The notes below the pieces were generated by a model. That model had not been told where the DNA came from. It did no database searches and saw only the letters and a list, made by a program, of their open reading frames with translations. DNA of 64,000 nucleotides from Oegoconia quadripuncta (lineage: Eukaryota; Arthropoda; Insecta; Lepidoptera; Autostichidae). Positions 43,667 to 55,010 of this stretch are shown piece after piece; position 1 is the stretch's first letter, and each line of letters begins with the position of its first letter. Where the stretch lies: assembly GCA_949316235.1 (NCBI GenBank), contig OX438750.1, positions 15,068,865-15,132,864 of the forward strand, in the 5' to 3' direction. The translations under genes were made by a program, and so were the position numbers.

Positions 43667-44855
43667 CATCTACATATAACCCTCATAGAGTACACTAAAA
43701 TATTTTTATAAAATCTCTGACTTCTAAGCTCCTGATCTGCTGAATGCTTTTAAAAATGTATAAAAAATTCTATTTTGAGACGGAAATAAGCAATTTTTTT
43801 TGTTAATTCATACTCTTTATTTACCCTCTCTGAATCAGATATACTTTATTCCTTCTAAAATATGTTGGTAACCCTTCTCCCAAGGCATGCCACAGAGCCC
43901 GATTTTCACACTCAAGGGAGAGAAATGAGAATTCTTCCTATAGTTAAAAATAATTAATGATTATAGCGACGCATGATCTATTTTGATATAGTAAGGTTTA
44001 TGGTACAGTTTCATCACTGCCTGCGTAATTAATTTATGAGAGCACACAAAATCATTATCGTAATCGGTTTTTTAGTATATAAGCTTTTATTTCTATTTAT
44101 CCTTTTTCAGTTGTCTGCAAATTGTAACTTTGCATTTTTATTTGCATTGCAGGTAAACAGCCTTAAACTATTATATTTTTGAAATTGTCTTTTCATTACC
44201 TTTAATATACAGGATCTATTTTGGAATCAACTTTTTGAAGTTAGCGATTCCTTCTACCTGCCATTTATAAAATTTGAATAGATCAATTTGAAAATCTACT
44301 TTTTGACCAAAAAAAATGTAATACATATATTGTGTGTCGACCACTCAAAATTTGTCCGCATATCAATGTATTTGCATTGCCTGTATTTAATATGGCTTTG
44401 GCTGAAGCGCAGACGCAAAAACCAAACTTAATTATGTTACAGCTTATCCGGTTCTGCGATGAGCATGGAAGGAATACATTCCTATATATGTATATATATA
44501 TTATAATACACTCTAACTTCCATGGCGATGCGTCATACATATCGACCCCAGACTTAGAGGTCACTACCACGACGTATTCTCAGAACATATCTGCTTTAGG
44601 ATATTTTGTAGGTATTGTGATTTGAAACAATACATAAAGTTTCGGTATTCACCGGTAGAGAACAAGCAAAGAGATGGACAAACAACCTTTCTCTATTGAA
44701 TACCTAATATACGCGATGTCAGAGTTGGTTCTATAATAAGTGTCAACTTAAGTTTTAAGAATATAAGGTGGGGAAAGACAGAGGATGAAAGTTAACGATT
44801 TCAGTGCTGTGTGTGACAAGTTCTTTAGTTGGCCTTTAGCTCCTCAAGTGTTGGT
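43667..44855. other. Non-coding stretch, nothing recognised
   Basis: No gene or shared repeat recognised. Minus and plus frames at 44283-44625 overlap each other and are featureless. Confidence 0.4.
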
Positions 44856-44859
44856 TGTG

Positions 44860-44975
44860 TAACAAATGAGAAATATGCTGCAGCGCAGTATGCTGAGACT
44901 GGCTAACCGCGTCCAAAACACTACATTGCGCCATATTTGCATGCCAGATGATCTGTGGGGCAAAATAACTACCTA
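44860..44975 (+). mobile_element. Possible RTE-like LINE remnant
   Basis: Plus-frame peptide NMLQRSMLRLANRVQNTTLRH resembles the QRAMERAMLGVSLRDRIRN region of RTE reverse transcriptases. Short and weak. Confidence 0.3.
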
Positions 44976-45268
44976 GGTACCCACCTCCAGATCACGTCAC
45001 GGCAGTTCGACTTGGGCTTAGTAGGAGGGCCCACCATGGAAACCTCAATGCCTTCTAGAAAATTACCCAGTCTTACCAATGAAATTACACTACTTCTTAA
45101 TGATGTGATCGTTGGTTCCAAAATTTTGACAACTATGGAAAATTTGTCAATCTCTACTAGATTACTGTCATGCCATCAGATTGACTTATCACCTGGCCGA
45201 CTGACCCCCCAAGGGAAAATTCTTATAGCATACGTCAATGGAAAAAGAAATGGCAGAACAGTTGGATA

Positions 45269-45537
45269 ACCGCCTCCATGGCTCAATGTAAACAACATTG
45301 GGTTTACGTTTCGGAGGTCGCGGGCTTGGTGGTAGGGCATATTAAATGTCCGCCAGGCTTACCTTATCTAAATCTGCCGCCAAACAGCAATGTTAATAGC
45401 ATTGTTGTGTTCCGGTTGTCAGATATAAGATAGCCAGTCCCCCAAATAAGACGGGGTTTACCACCTTCGGCCTCATCTTCACTTAACATCAGGTGTGATT
45501 GAGATCAAGTGCTAAACCGTTGTGGACAAAAAAAAAT
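45269..45537 (+). mobile_element. SINE-A copy with tRNA-like head, B box deleted
   Basis: Head CGCCTCCATGGCTCAATGTA and GTTTCGGAGGTCGCGGG, then directly CTTGGTGGTAGGGCATATTA: the B box and about 45 bp after it are missing. Body and tail follow (CTGCCGCCAAACAGCAATGT, TCTTCACTTAACATCAGGTG, GTTGTGGACAAAAAAAAA). Confidence 0.85.
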
Positions 45538-47594
45538 TCCTGAACGATGGTCGGTACATGGAGAGAGGTCTTTGCCCTCTAGGACAGCCCAATGGGCTCC
45601 CTATAATAATAATCTGCACGATTTCAATAGACTTAGGTACGAAGATTGAGTAGTTCTGGCAGTTTCTTACAATTATATCTACAGTTAGACCCTTGTACAG
45701 TCTGAAACAGATAAACGAGACCCTTTGAAAACAGCGTAACGTCGCGTTACATTATCCGACACTGCACATGATGAGCGGCACACTTTGTCTAACCAATGAA
45801 TACTCGGCTTCATGTTAAATAAGTAAGTACCTGTAACAGGAAGTCTACTTTGATTTACCTACTCATTGGTCGATGATCTAAGCATTATATACTTAGGTAC
45901 ATTCGACTCTCCATCTGGAAATGTGTTTATTTACATATGTAAATAGAATTCAACTGTGTTAACGTACCTATCACACGTAAAGTCCGGGAAAATTATAGTA
46001 TACTTGGTACATATAAATGTATTCATAGGTACACTTACACATATAATTCAACCGTATACATAATTAGGTGGCGATTCCCGGCCCAGAATGAGTAAAGACC
46101 GGCGGCTTTTTGTCTCCTTCAATGGGCAATGCAGTCATTGCCGTCTCATTCGCCAATTGTTGAATTTCATATTTGAAGCATTCGAAAAGTTGACAGTTGG
46201 CTTTGGAGTCCATTTCCATTGGGTCAGACAATAAGGGGCTGCCGCTTCTTATGGTTGTCGTTAGAAAAAGCGACTAAGGATTGGATGGTACTCTTTGCTG
46301 CGCGCACTTTGACTGTATGCAAGAGCCATTGCTTCCCCCCCACCGCCTTTAAGCAGAACGAATTCAATATAAGAAGGAAAATGCAGCAGTAGTTCATGGT
46401 CAAAAAAGGACCTCATACCTTGTCATCACCGGCCGGCGGCGTTCACTTATGCGTCTCGCACTGGATTAAAAACGAAAATATGTGGAAGTGACATGACTGT
46501 CCTGCCCGTTGCATGGGGCTGCGTTCTAGTAGCCGAAGTCCGTAAAATACCGTGAATCTGAGTAACTTTGTAAGGAGTTTTTAACTTAACTATAGCATTT
46601 CTAAAAAAAAAGGTAGTAATCTACAAGATGGTGGTTTTCCCCAAATTTTATTTTAATTTACAGAATTTAAGAAAAAAATCTAGAGTTACCTGCATTTTCT
46701 CATAGACGGATTTATTCGTTAGTCAAAATTAAAATCAAAACTGCTACCATTTGAGAGGATTTGAGGTAAGAGGCATTTGGATGATAATTTTGTCAATAAA
46801 ATGAAAATATAAATTTTCTGTACCCATATTAAGACCATATTATAAAACCTAAAATGTGACTTCAGACCCATTATCCAAAAACTGTAACACGATAATCCAT
46901 TAAAGTCTATACCCATCGTTATGATTATGGCCACCTAATACGATAGTAGAATTTCTCATAACTAATTAACTAGATTATTTAATTCCGAAGACTGGAAAAT
47001 TGCTTTTAAAGAAGAAACAATGAGTATCGAACAGATATCCATAATAGGCGTGGCGGAATCAACACGCGAGCCTTCGTTTACTTGACCAGATAAAAAAAAA
47101 GAAAAACAAGGCAAGAGACGAAAGAGAAATTATACTTAAATAACAACATTGCTGTATGTAGTGATAAAAGACTAATAGATAAGCGATACGTGATTAAAGG
47201 TTATTGAGATTACGTATAGATGAAGATCGAGATAAGATTTTGTGGTACAGTTGACCGCACGACCAGCGTAACACTGCAGTAAAAGCTGACCTCAAATAAT
47301 AATAAGGTTGAAATGTTTCGTCTGACGTCGACAATCATATCACTCTCAGTATAAGCAGGGATGCGTTTTATTAATTTCCTCATCACGATTGGAATCGATT
47401 CCATGTGCAACTTTGTTTTCATATCGATTCCGTTTTTCTACAATTTTAAATAATTCGAAAACTGTACTGTCTGTGTCATCATAAAGTCATATATTATGTT
47501 GTCATATACTACATTAATTCTGTGGTTTTTGTTTAATCTTTCATATGTAAAATTATTATGTATGTGAACATAGATGCAAATAAATTCATATTTA
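45538..47594. other. Non-coding stretch; short D1 piece at ~46229-46300
   Basis: GGGGCTGCCGCTTCTTATGG and GTCGTTAGAAAAAGCGACTA, then AGGATTGG, resemble the front of repeat D1. An 18-bp perfect palindrome TATTTACATATGTAAATA is near 45929-45946. No gene supported. Confidence 0.4.
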
Positions 47595-47735
47595 GACCTG
47601 GTGCTCTACCTCCTAACTCAAAGCTATAACGATAGCTATGTACTGTCTGTCTTTGTCATTGTGTTACGATATGACAAGGACGGATAGTGCATTGACAAAT
47701 TCCAAAGCAATTGAGTTAGGCGGTCTGACTGCTGT
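47595..47735 (+). mobile_element. Fold-back MITE family H, copy 3
   Basis: CCTAACTCAAAGCTATAACG at the left and AGCAATTGAGTTAGGCGGTC at the right form inverted ends. TGTCTGTCTTTGTCA and TGACAAGGACGGATAG form the inner stem. It ends in CGGTCTGACTGCT like the 27-kb copy and abuts SINE-B at 47733. Confidence 0.75.
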
Positions 47736-47933
47736 TTGATAGTGGTTAGAAACCCTGACTTCTATGCTTACAGGTCGCGGGTTCGAATCCTGCTATGATG
47801 TATGTTTTTCATTTATGTAAAAATGCAAAAATGTAATTGTGTAATATTTCAACCATCTGGTATCCATATATAAGCCTAGTTGCTTATTGTGGAACTAGAT
47901 GGTGTGGCGTGTACCTATGTGCAAAAAAAAAAA
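47733..47933 (+). mobile_element. SINE-B copy with tRNA-like head
   Basis: GATAGTGGTTAGAAACCCTG, ACTTCTATGCTTACAG and GGTCGCGGGTTCGAATCCTG, B box at 47780-47790. The 3' end has GGAACTAGATGGTGTGGCGT and an A-run at 47922-47933. Same family as 29718-29942. Confidence 0.8.
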
Positions 47934-47937
47934 TTAT

Positions 47938-48140
47938 TACCCGACTGCCTAAGGAAGAAGGGTAATGTTTTTTTAGTGTATGTGTGTAGGTATGTATGTC
48001 CGTTCCTTTGGCACATCCTGTAGCCTAAACGGCTTGACCGATTTCCAAGTGCATGGTGTCGTTAGATTCGTCTTGGTACCTGGAGTGTCATAGGATATAT
48101 TTTACGGTAAAAATCCAGCATGACGTCCGCATATTATACA
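47938..48140 (+). repeat. Common insect repeat (CCGACTGCCTAAGGAAGAAG type)
   Basis: CCGACTGCCTAAGGAAGAAG, GTATGTATGTCCGTTCCTTT, GCCTAAACGGCTTGACCGAT and TTACGGTAAAAATCCAGCAT follow the usual order of a dispersed repeat that I have seen in many arthropod genomes. Class unknown to me; no ORF. Confidence 0.45.
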
Positions 48141-49017
48141 CAAAATGAGGTCGCGTTTTTGAACCCGGTGAACCAATGTGACCAACAGCAATAACTTACA
48201 ATTATTCGGACTCGAATGGGTAGACCCACGTCGGAAATGCGAACGAACAAGTTACATCTATGAAAACTGTTTATAATTAAAACATTTACATATTCCAATA
48301 ACTCGTTAATATTTCTAACAGATAACAACTAACGAATCTCTTTATAAACTGTAACGGTATCAAACGTCGCGATTTATTGGAAATTAACGATGATAACGGA
48401 GCGTCGCTTCTTTGAAACCAGTCCTTTATTCAAGTTCAACAACCATCTTGTCCTGGTGGCATTTAAATAGAATTTGCATGTGCCTGTTTGATATGACATT
48501 TGCTATAAAATTGTTTGAAAATAGATGGTTGTTACTTATTACTTCAAATTTGAAGGAGCCGTTTGTAACGGCTGGAAGACTGACAGCTGCGCAAGCGCCG
48601 ACAGGCACGCCATATGCGGCGAGACCGGACACCACCCTAGCTTATTTAGCTTGCTTCGAACGTGCAGGTTCGAAGCAAGTACATAGTACCTACACGAAGA
48701 TGACGTCACTAGATTGTATATGGAGAAAAAAACTTGCGTGCCAAGGTAGTTATTTAAAATGATCTCTTGATCACGTTATGTGCTGTGCTTTATTATGTCA
48801 ATAGGTACATCTTTCAGAATAATAATTGTATCGTGTCGGAGCGAAACAGCATGCAAAGTGGAGTGTTTTGCGTTCATGCACAAATGAATACAACATGTCA
48901 GTAAATGCTGACTTTTCCTTTTTTTTCTTGGCCACAATAATTTCAGTATAATATACAATAACAGTTGTACAGTCGCATTCGCTATTCCTTTATGCATAGA
49001 CGAAGTCAAGCAATGTC
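48141..49017. other. Non-coding stretch with a stable hairpin
   Basis: CTTGCTTCGAAC (48650-48661) and GTTCGAAGCAAG (48668-48679) are perfect 12-bp arms around GTGCAG. Upstream GC-rich CTGCGCAAGCGCCGACAGGC. A 116-codon frame covers it but has no recognisable motif. Confidence 0.4.
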
Positions 49018-49265
49018 TGGGGCGGTCAGTCCTTGGATGGGGTACCACTTGAGACATTGTAATACGAGTGTTGTTGTTTTTAAGTGAAGGCAATCGTTAA
49101 TCCAAATCGTTGGTCTACAGTGGCGGCTTAACACTGTCCAGTGGTCACATAATAGTCTGTCACAAATCTCCCAAACCGCATGGTTGATTATGGCCCATAT
49201 CATGAGGAAGCTGTGCCCAATCAGTGGGTCGTAAAAGACTTGGTGGTACAATCGCACACACGTCG
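49018..49265 (-). repeat. Dispersed repeat with CCCATCCAAGGACTGACCGC end
   Basis: Minus strand contains CCCATCCAAGGACTGACCGC followed by CCCAGACATTG. ACCCATCCAAGACTGACCGC with GCCAGACGTTTCC occurs on the plus strand at about 50727-50760. I recognise this string as part of a lepidopteran repeat. The rightward extent is uncertain. Confidence 0.4.
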
Positions 49266-49332
49266 AGTGGAACAGTGGTAGTCCTTATTAAATGATGATA
49301 AGATTTAATTTGACGATGACCGGCTACTGAAT

Positions 49333-49362
49333 AAGGAAGGAAGGAAGGAAGGAAGGAAGGAA
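49333..49362. repeat. (AAGG)n microsatellite
   Basis: About seven AAGG units in a row, with a further GAAGGAAGG a few bases later. Confidence 0.95.
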
Positions 49363-49369
49363 CTAAGAA

Positions 49370-49960
49370 GGAAGGTTCCAACATGGGCGGTTCAATACTT
49401 CTTCCATGCTTATGGGCGTTTGTTTTAATATTTTTTTTTAATAATAATGCATATAAATATGCACGCTCTTGTTGATATTAATAGGTCAAGTACATAACAA
49501 CTTAAGCTACAGAAGGAAACCTTGTTGGTTAATAAAGCAACTTACAATAGTAAGACCTTTTACAGACGTTAGACTTGTTGTCTCTGTCTTGTGCCGTGAC
49601 CTTTTAGAATAGGCATGAGTCAGAGATTCCGCTTCATCTGGCTTTAGTAAAAAAGGGATGACGCGCTTTTTATATTGCTGCCTGTGATACCACTCAAGGT
49701 TAACATTACATTACTATTTTCAATGTACGTGAGATATTATCTTTTTTTATCAAATGCTTATTAACTGAACGGAGATATAATTCGAGAAATCTATGTAATT
49801 ATCACATTATCAGTTAGTTACATTGTTGTAAAGTTCTTCTGACCTGCGACTGGTTTACGCGGAGTTGGAAAATTGTATTTGCGCGTATGCTGTGTATTGC
49901 GTGCCTACACCGTCACGACGCTTATCCCAAACATTAGGGGTTTGGGTATTCCGAACATTA
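49370..49960. other. Non-coding stretch, nothing recognised
   Basis: No gene or repeat recognised. Confidence 0.4.
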
Positions 49961-49961
49961 A

Positions 49962-50127
49962 CCGTCTTATTCATAAAAATTTACAAACGCTCTATAAGCC
50001 TGTTTTAGTTAAAGTATGTTTTGTCTCTATCGTTTATAAGGAAATGTCGTAATGAAAGAAAGTGACAAAACATACTTTAACTAAATGAGGCTTATAAAGC
50101 GTTTGTATTTTTTTATGAATAAGAGGG
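49962..50127. mobile_element. Fold-back MITE, 166 bp, TAA duplication
   Basis: Left arm CCGTCTTATTCATAAAAATT, ACAAACGCTCTATAAGCCTG, TTAGTTAAAGTATGTTTTGT. The right arm, reversed, has CTCTTATTCATAAAAAAATA, CAAACGCTTTATAAGCCTCA, TTAGTTAAAGTATGTTTTGT. Arms are about 65 bp with few differences. TAA flanks both sides (49959-49961 and 50128-50130), suggesting a PIF/Harbinger-type three-base duplication. Confidence 0.8.
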
Positions 50128-50149
50128 TAAAAGTCTAAGTGCTTGAAAC

Positions 50150-50295
50150 AACATCCATGGTACACCTTTCGAAATATGCAGAAATACACACGTGACAGCT
50201 CATCGCCTTTAAAACGTGCAAATGTATAAACATTTTTTGATGGAAACTCCCATAGTTTTACGACACGGGAGTTGGTTTGGTTCTATTCTTTTTAC
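50150..50295 (-). repeat. Dispersed repeat D1 copy
   Basis: Reverse complement shows GGTTTCGGCACGTAAAAAGA, ATAGAACCAAACCAACTCCC, AAAGGCGATGAGCTGTCACG and GCATATTTCGAAAGG, in D1 order as at 1697-1860. The CGTAAGAGGCGACTAAGG block is altered to CGTAAAACTATGGG. Confidence 0.6.
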
Positions 50296-50639
50296 GTGCC
50301 GAAACCACACAGTACCCTGTATAAGTATTAGAAGGTTAAAAATTTACAAAACAGCCGACTTCAGAAAGATTCCATTCTCCAATTCCGGATAGAGAACTCC
50401 TAAATATACCAATGGCAGTAAACTCTATGAAACAAATCAATAATCATCAAAATCGGTAAACAATTAACGAAGAAACTCCTCCTTTTTTGAAGTCCCTTAA
50501 AAAGACAGAAAAGGAGAGTAGAGGAGAGCCTTACTAGAGGAATATTTGCGCCATGATCAACCACGCGGGCCGGAGCGGATTGATGGATTTGTATCAAAAC
50601 AGTGGCCACATGACATTGTATCTTCGGTTCTCTGTAGGG

Positions 50640-50760
50640 CATCGACTTGACTTAACCAGGACCGACTGATTAACGTATCCTCCGAAGCACGGAAACAGTC
50701 GTACTAAAATGCCACTAGTGGTCACCCATCCAAGACTGACCGCGCCAGACGTTTCCGAAA
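50640..50760 (+). repeat. Dispersed repeat (CGAAGCACGGAAACAGTCGT)
   Basis: CCGAAGCACGGAAACAGTCG, AAATGCCACTAGTGGTCACC and CATCCAAGACTGACCGCGCC. Shares its last part with 49018-49265. Recognised as lepidopteran repeat sequence; no coding. Confidence 0.45.
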
Positions 50761-50788
50761 ACGTGTATGAAGATATTTGATAAAAAGC

Positions 50789-51095
50789 AGGGGGTCGATC
50801 GCGCTAACTTTGAACGATAATACCAAAGCTAAACCATAACCAAAAAAGTTACGTTGAGCATAATTTCTATCGCGCTAATGATTTGAACGGAAATTAACCA
50901 AGTTTTTTTTTTGATACTCGTGATTAGTTCTACACATTTTGTGTTTGGTTTTACCTTGGTGGCGTCAACGATATAATGGTTCACAAAAAATAGCGCGATA
51001 CCATTTTTTACTTCAGCTAAACTAAAGCTAAACCAAATCCAAGATGGTTCCGTTCAAATGGTAAAACCGTTGTAAAATAGCGCGATTGGTCCTCT
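50789..51095 (-). mobile_element. MITE family E, copy 2, with clear ends
   Basis: Left end GGGGTCGATCGCGCTAACTT and right end, reversed, AGGACCAATCGCGCTATTTT share GGNCCNATCGCGCTA. Motifs TTGAACG, ATAGCGCGAT and GCTAAACCA recur inside. The full length aligns, inverted, with 23895-24163. No ORF. Confidence 0.8.
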
Positions 51096-54000
51096 GCAAT
51101 TTGTGATGTAATCAAACAGCTTTGCATGGATAGTTTAGATAGAAACTTTTAATCACGTAGGTAGATAGATCACCTAATCTATAAATAACATGAAAAATTC
51201 TACAAACTAAACGTTTATATCGATTTCGATGATTACGTGCCAGTTCTATTTATATCTAGTTATATTAACATTTTGACTCCGTACAGAATTATTTTTAACC
51301 GACTTCAAGAAGGAGGAGATTCTCAATTCGGTCGTTTGTACCTTTTCTTTTTTTTTTTAGTATTCTACTACATAGGTAAACGACAATGTATGAAAGAAGA
51401 TAATCTTACAGTATTTCTAAAAATGGGAGCGTTTAATTAAATTTTTATCTAGCAAGGTGCTTAATTATAATTATGGAACATTCTGAACATAATTAGGACC
51501 GAGTTTGCAATAAAAGTATTGAGACTGATGGAGGGGAATAGCATAAAAACGACGCATGCGCAGCCCCTGCCCGCCCCTCGTGCACCGCACGAGCCACGAA
51601 CAAACACACCTGTCTTGGAAAAAAATACTGCACTTTACATGTTTTGTAATGACTCTAATTCATAATAACTAAAACCTGGAAATAAATTAAATTTTATAGA
51701 ACGCTTTTGCTAGCGTTCTTGGCAAGGAATATTTTTTTATTAAATTGTTTCTAAGCTAGGCTAAGCTTGAAACCTTCTTAACGCAAATTAAATATTGCTA
51801 GTTGATCTTCCTGGTCGTCATCAGTCAGACCCTCGAGCTTGTGAAAAGGTTTTTTAAACTTGCGTAAACACAAAATATTTTGATATTGATGCAAGCAGGT
51901 TTTTTTTAATTAGTTTAATTTGTTCGAATCCAAATATACAATAGCTTAACAAATCATTATACTCCACTTCCCGTATGATATTCTTTGATATATTTATTTA
52001 ACACGAGACCTATCGTTCAATGTCTTTTAGTTCGAAAATCTGTTCTTCAATTGGCACTATGGAAAAACCGGCTCTCTCACTGCATAAGATTTACGTAATC
52101 GACCGGTTTCGTGATGGCTAAATATAAATTCGTTGTTTCACAAATCATTCGAGAAAACACCTGTATACCAACGATGCAAATGAATACGGAAAACATAATA
52201 CGTCTTACGAAATAGTGACCAAATATCGAATTGACTGACATTAAATATTTTGATGCGGTTGCTTTAAGCATATAAAATATATTGGGAAATAAATGACGGA
52301 ATCGATTTCGATATTACGAAAAGAATACAAGATTATTGCTAGAATTAGAATGTCAGCGTACAATGCAAGTGCGAATAATAATCCACAAGGAAACTTGTTA
52401 GAAACTGGTAATCTTTTGCATGGGAACAATAGCACAATCAAATCCCAGAACATACCGAGCCTTGAAATGATCATAATCAAATGAGAATGATAGGTTTAAC
52501 TTTAATGCCCGCTTGTGGGTTTGGTAGCAAGAATTAACAGTAAATAGAAAACGGAATATACGAAACAAAATCAAAGAAAAATATACTAAAATTTCGCCAA
52601 ATCGTGATAATTTCTACAAAAGAAAACGTTTTGTAAAACAAGTCTCTAAAGAGGATTAACGAAGTGCGTGCACTAATGATTACTTGATACATTTGTATGA
52701 ATAATAGAATATTTACGTAAACAAACACTGATTCACGTCGAATTCTTCGATACGCGAAGAAGATATCAAACCTTGTTGAAGGAATTCTCTCACAGCGTTT
52801 GTTATAATTGATGACCGTCACGATACGTCGCCCGAAACACGTAAGTGATCACAATTACTACATACAGCACAAAATACGCACACAGTAATTGGCTTACGAA
52901 TCTGGTTTGTAAAATGACGAGAAAAAACATCCACCATTCACTTAGAAACGTCTAAGAAGGGGATCGAGCTGTGCGCACTAGGTGCAACGGTGCTCATCCA
53001 TTGATTCAACGATATCCACCAATGACGATTGGGTTTAGAAACATTTAAACTCACGCTACGTATCAATTCCACGTCTTAAATAAAAAAAAAAGTTTAACTT
53101 ACTTACACTCCTGCATACTATAGAATAAAACAAGAACGTTGCCAAATTGTATAAAAGAAAGACATACGATTCTAAAGCTGAGGTAACTATAGATGTAAAT
53201 AGAAAGGGAGCTATAATTATGTAGTCGAATTACAATAATAAATTAGAAGCAACAGAAAGCAATTGAATCAATCAAAACAAAATAAGCTTTCATCCAAAGA
53301 ACCAGAAGCGAAAGAGGTTTATTGACATCGCCAAAAACTGGTTCTGCGCTGCAACACTCGAGCAAGACAACTCACATAACATAACAAGCCACATAACTCG
53401 CGGACGTGTCTCGTGAGTACCATGTTGCGCAAACACATACGAGGGTGTGGCAGTATCCTTCAGGTTTGCGGGACGTGGACAAACAATCTAACAAGAGCCA
53501 CAATGTTAGCTGTACCGCAAGTCATGAGCGTAGCAAAATGATATTTTATGCTCCAATTTAGTGCATAACTAGTGCTGTTTCTTTAGTTTTCTTACGCTGC
53601 TATACGAGTACAAATGGAGCCAGATTTTAATCCAAATTATTCCCTTCGTGTTCCCGTAAACAAAGTTGTACAGTAAAAATAATTCTGTAATTTAGATCGA
53701 GACTAATTCTAAATATGTTATGTAAACTTTTCTAATGGCATCTAATGATGTAACTCTTACCTCATATTTTCTGCAGTTCACAATAGACTTACTAAATATA
53801 AAACTGTTCCAACAAAGGTCAGCCATCCAATAAGATAAAAAGCCATTGCCAAGGATCCGATTTATAGTTACGGTAATTGTAACCCATTTTCCATTGTGTT
53901 TAAAGTATAATTTGCTTTCAGCTTAGAAGCTGAAGCAAAAAGTGAGCACAGCCGTGGGCGGACCAGTCGTGACAAAGGCATCTATTTGCGCCAGTTTTTA

Positions 54001-54835
54001 CACTGCGATGACCACTTTTTTATGTTTTACTGATCGATTGTACGATCCTTAAAAGGACAAGGTAAATAATAATGTAGATTGAATCATTACATTCACATTT
54101 TTATGGAACGTTATCAATGCATTTATCAATCGCCCGCATTCAATTTGTAATAAGCAAAATGGAACTACCAACGTTATCACCAATATATTCGTCAGGTCTC
54201 ACGCAAAAACGATAAATATTTTACAATACCAAAAATATAACAAACAATAATACCGAAAGAAGATATCGTTCTATAAATTCAACTGAAACAGTATAATAAA
54301 GTAAAAGCTAACGACCGGCTTGCGTGTACAATGAAAGGAGAAAACATCGCGTCATATCGAAATGTTATATTTTCAAGTATTTGATTGATCATCGTGCCTC
54401 CAGTATACCAGTTGATCCTACATTATTGGTAGCTCTAATATCAATATTTCGTTAAAGTTTAATTAATGAGGTTGATTATTTTTGTGAATAGAAAGTGTTT
54501 AATAGATTACTCCAAGTGACGTAACGTTTATACTTATTGATTTGACGCAGAAAAAGGCGCGACTTTGAGCGATGGACAAGTCCATCATATCAGGCACAGA
54601 TTTGATTCTGGAAAATAATATTGGTGAAAGGCAAGTAACACTTATTTTTGGAAAGTATGGGTGTCTAAAATATGAAATATGTTTTAAAAAAATTGCCGAA
54701 TGGAAAGATGTGTAGACTAATAATAGATTCTCATTCTCATCAACAGTGGTCACGATTGCGAATAAATCATCCATGTAAATAGATAGCATAATGAATATGT
54801 TAGCTGTACATGGTAATGCAGCTAATTACTGATGT
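51096..54835. other. TE-poor non-coding stretch
   Basis: Contains the string CCGACTTCAAGAAGGAGGAG near 51301 (common repeat), a GC-rich patch at about 51550-51605 with GACGCATGCGCAGCC (NRF-1-like) and CGTGCACCGCACG, and otherwise AT-rich sequence without recognised elements. The 54499-54789 minus frame (96 codons) shows no domain. It could be intron or regulatory DNA of Clic, whose exon 1 lies to the right on the minus strand. Confidence 0.4.
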
Positions 54836-55010
54836 CACTCAAGTCCCCAGGCTCACGATCTGTCGCGTGTGCTGTCACTTTCCCCTGGACTGCGCCCGTG
54901 CGGGTTTCTGTTTCGAAGGCGCGCTCAGCACTCTCTAGTTAGGAATGTTCCCACCCAGGAATGAGTTAGCGAAGGTTCAGTCAGTCAGAAGGAAGAGTCA
55001 GTGATCCCAG
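54836..55010 (+). promoter_or_regulatory. GC-richer patch with initiator-like TCAGTCAGTCAG
   Basis: CTGTCACTTTCCCCTGGACT, GCGCCCGTGCGGGTTTC and AAGGCGCGCTCAGCAC stand out from the AT-rich surroundings. GGTTCAGTCAGTCAGAAGG near 54975 contains repeated TCAGT initiator cores on the plus strand. Could be an unannotated promoter or 5' exon; no ORF follows. Weak. Confidence 0.25.

Noticed and set aside
54499..54789. 96-codon minus frame in the TE-poor region
   Set aside because: Tested as a possible Clic exon; it lacks the CLFCQEYF or other CLIC motifs and has no clear splice acceptor.
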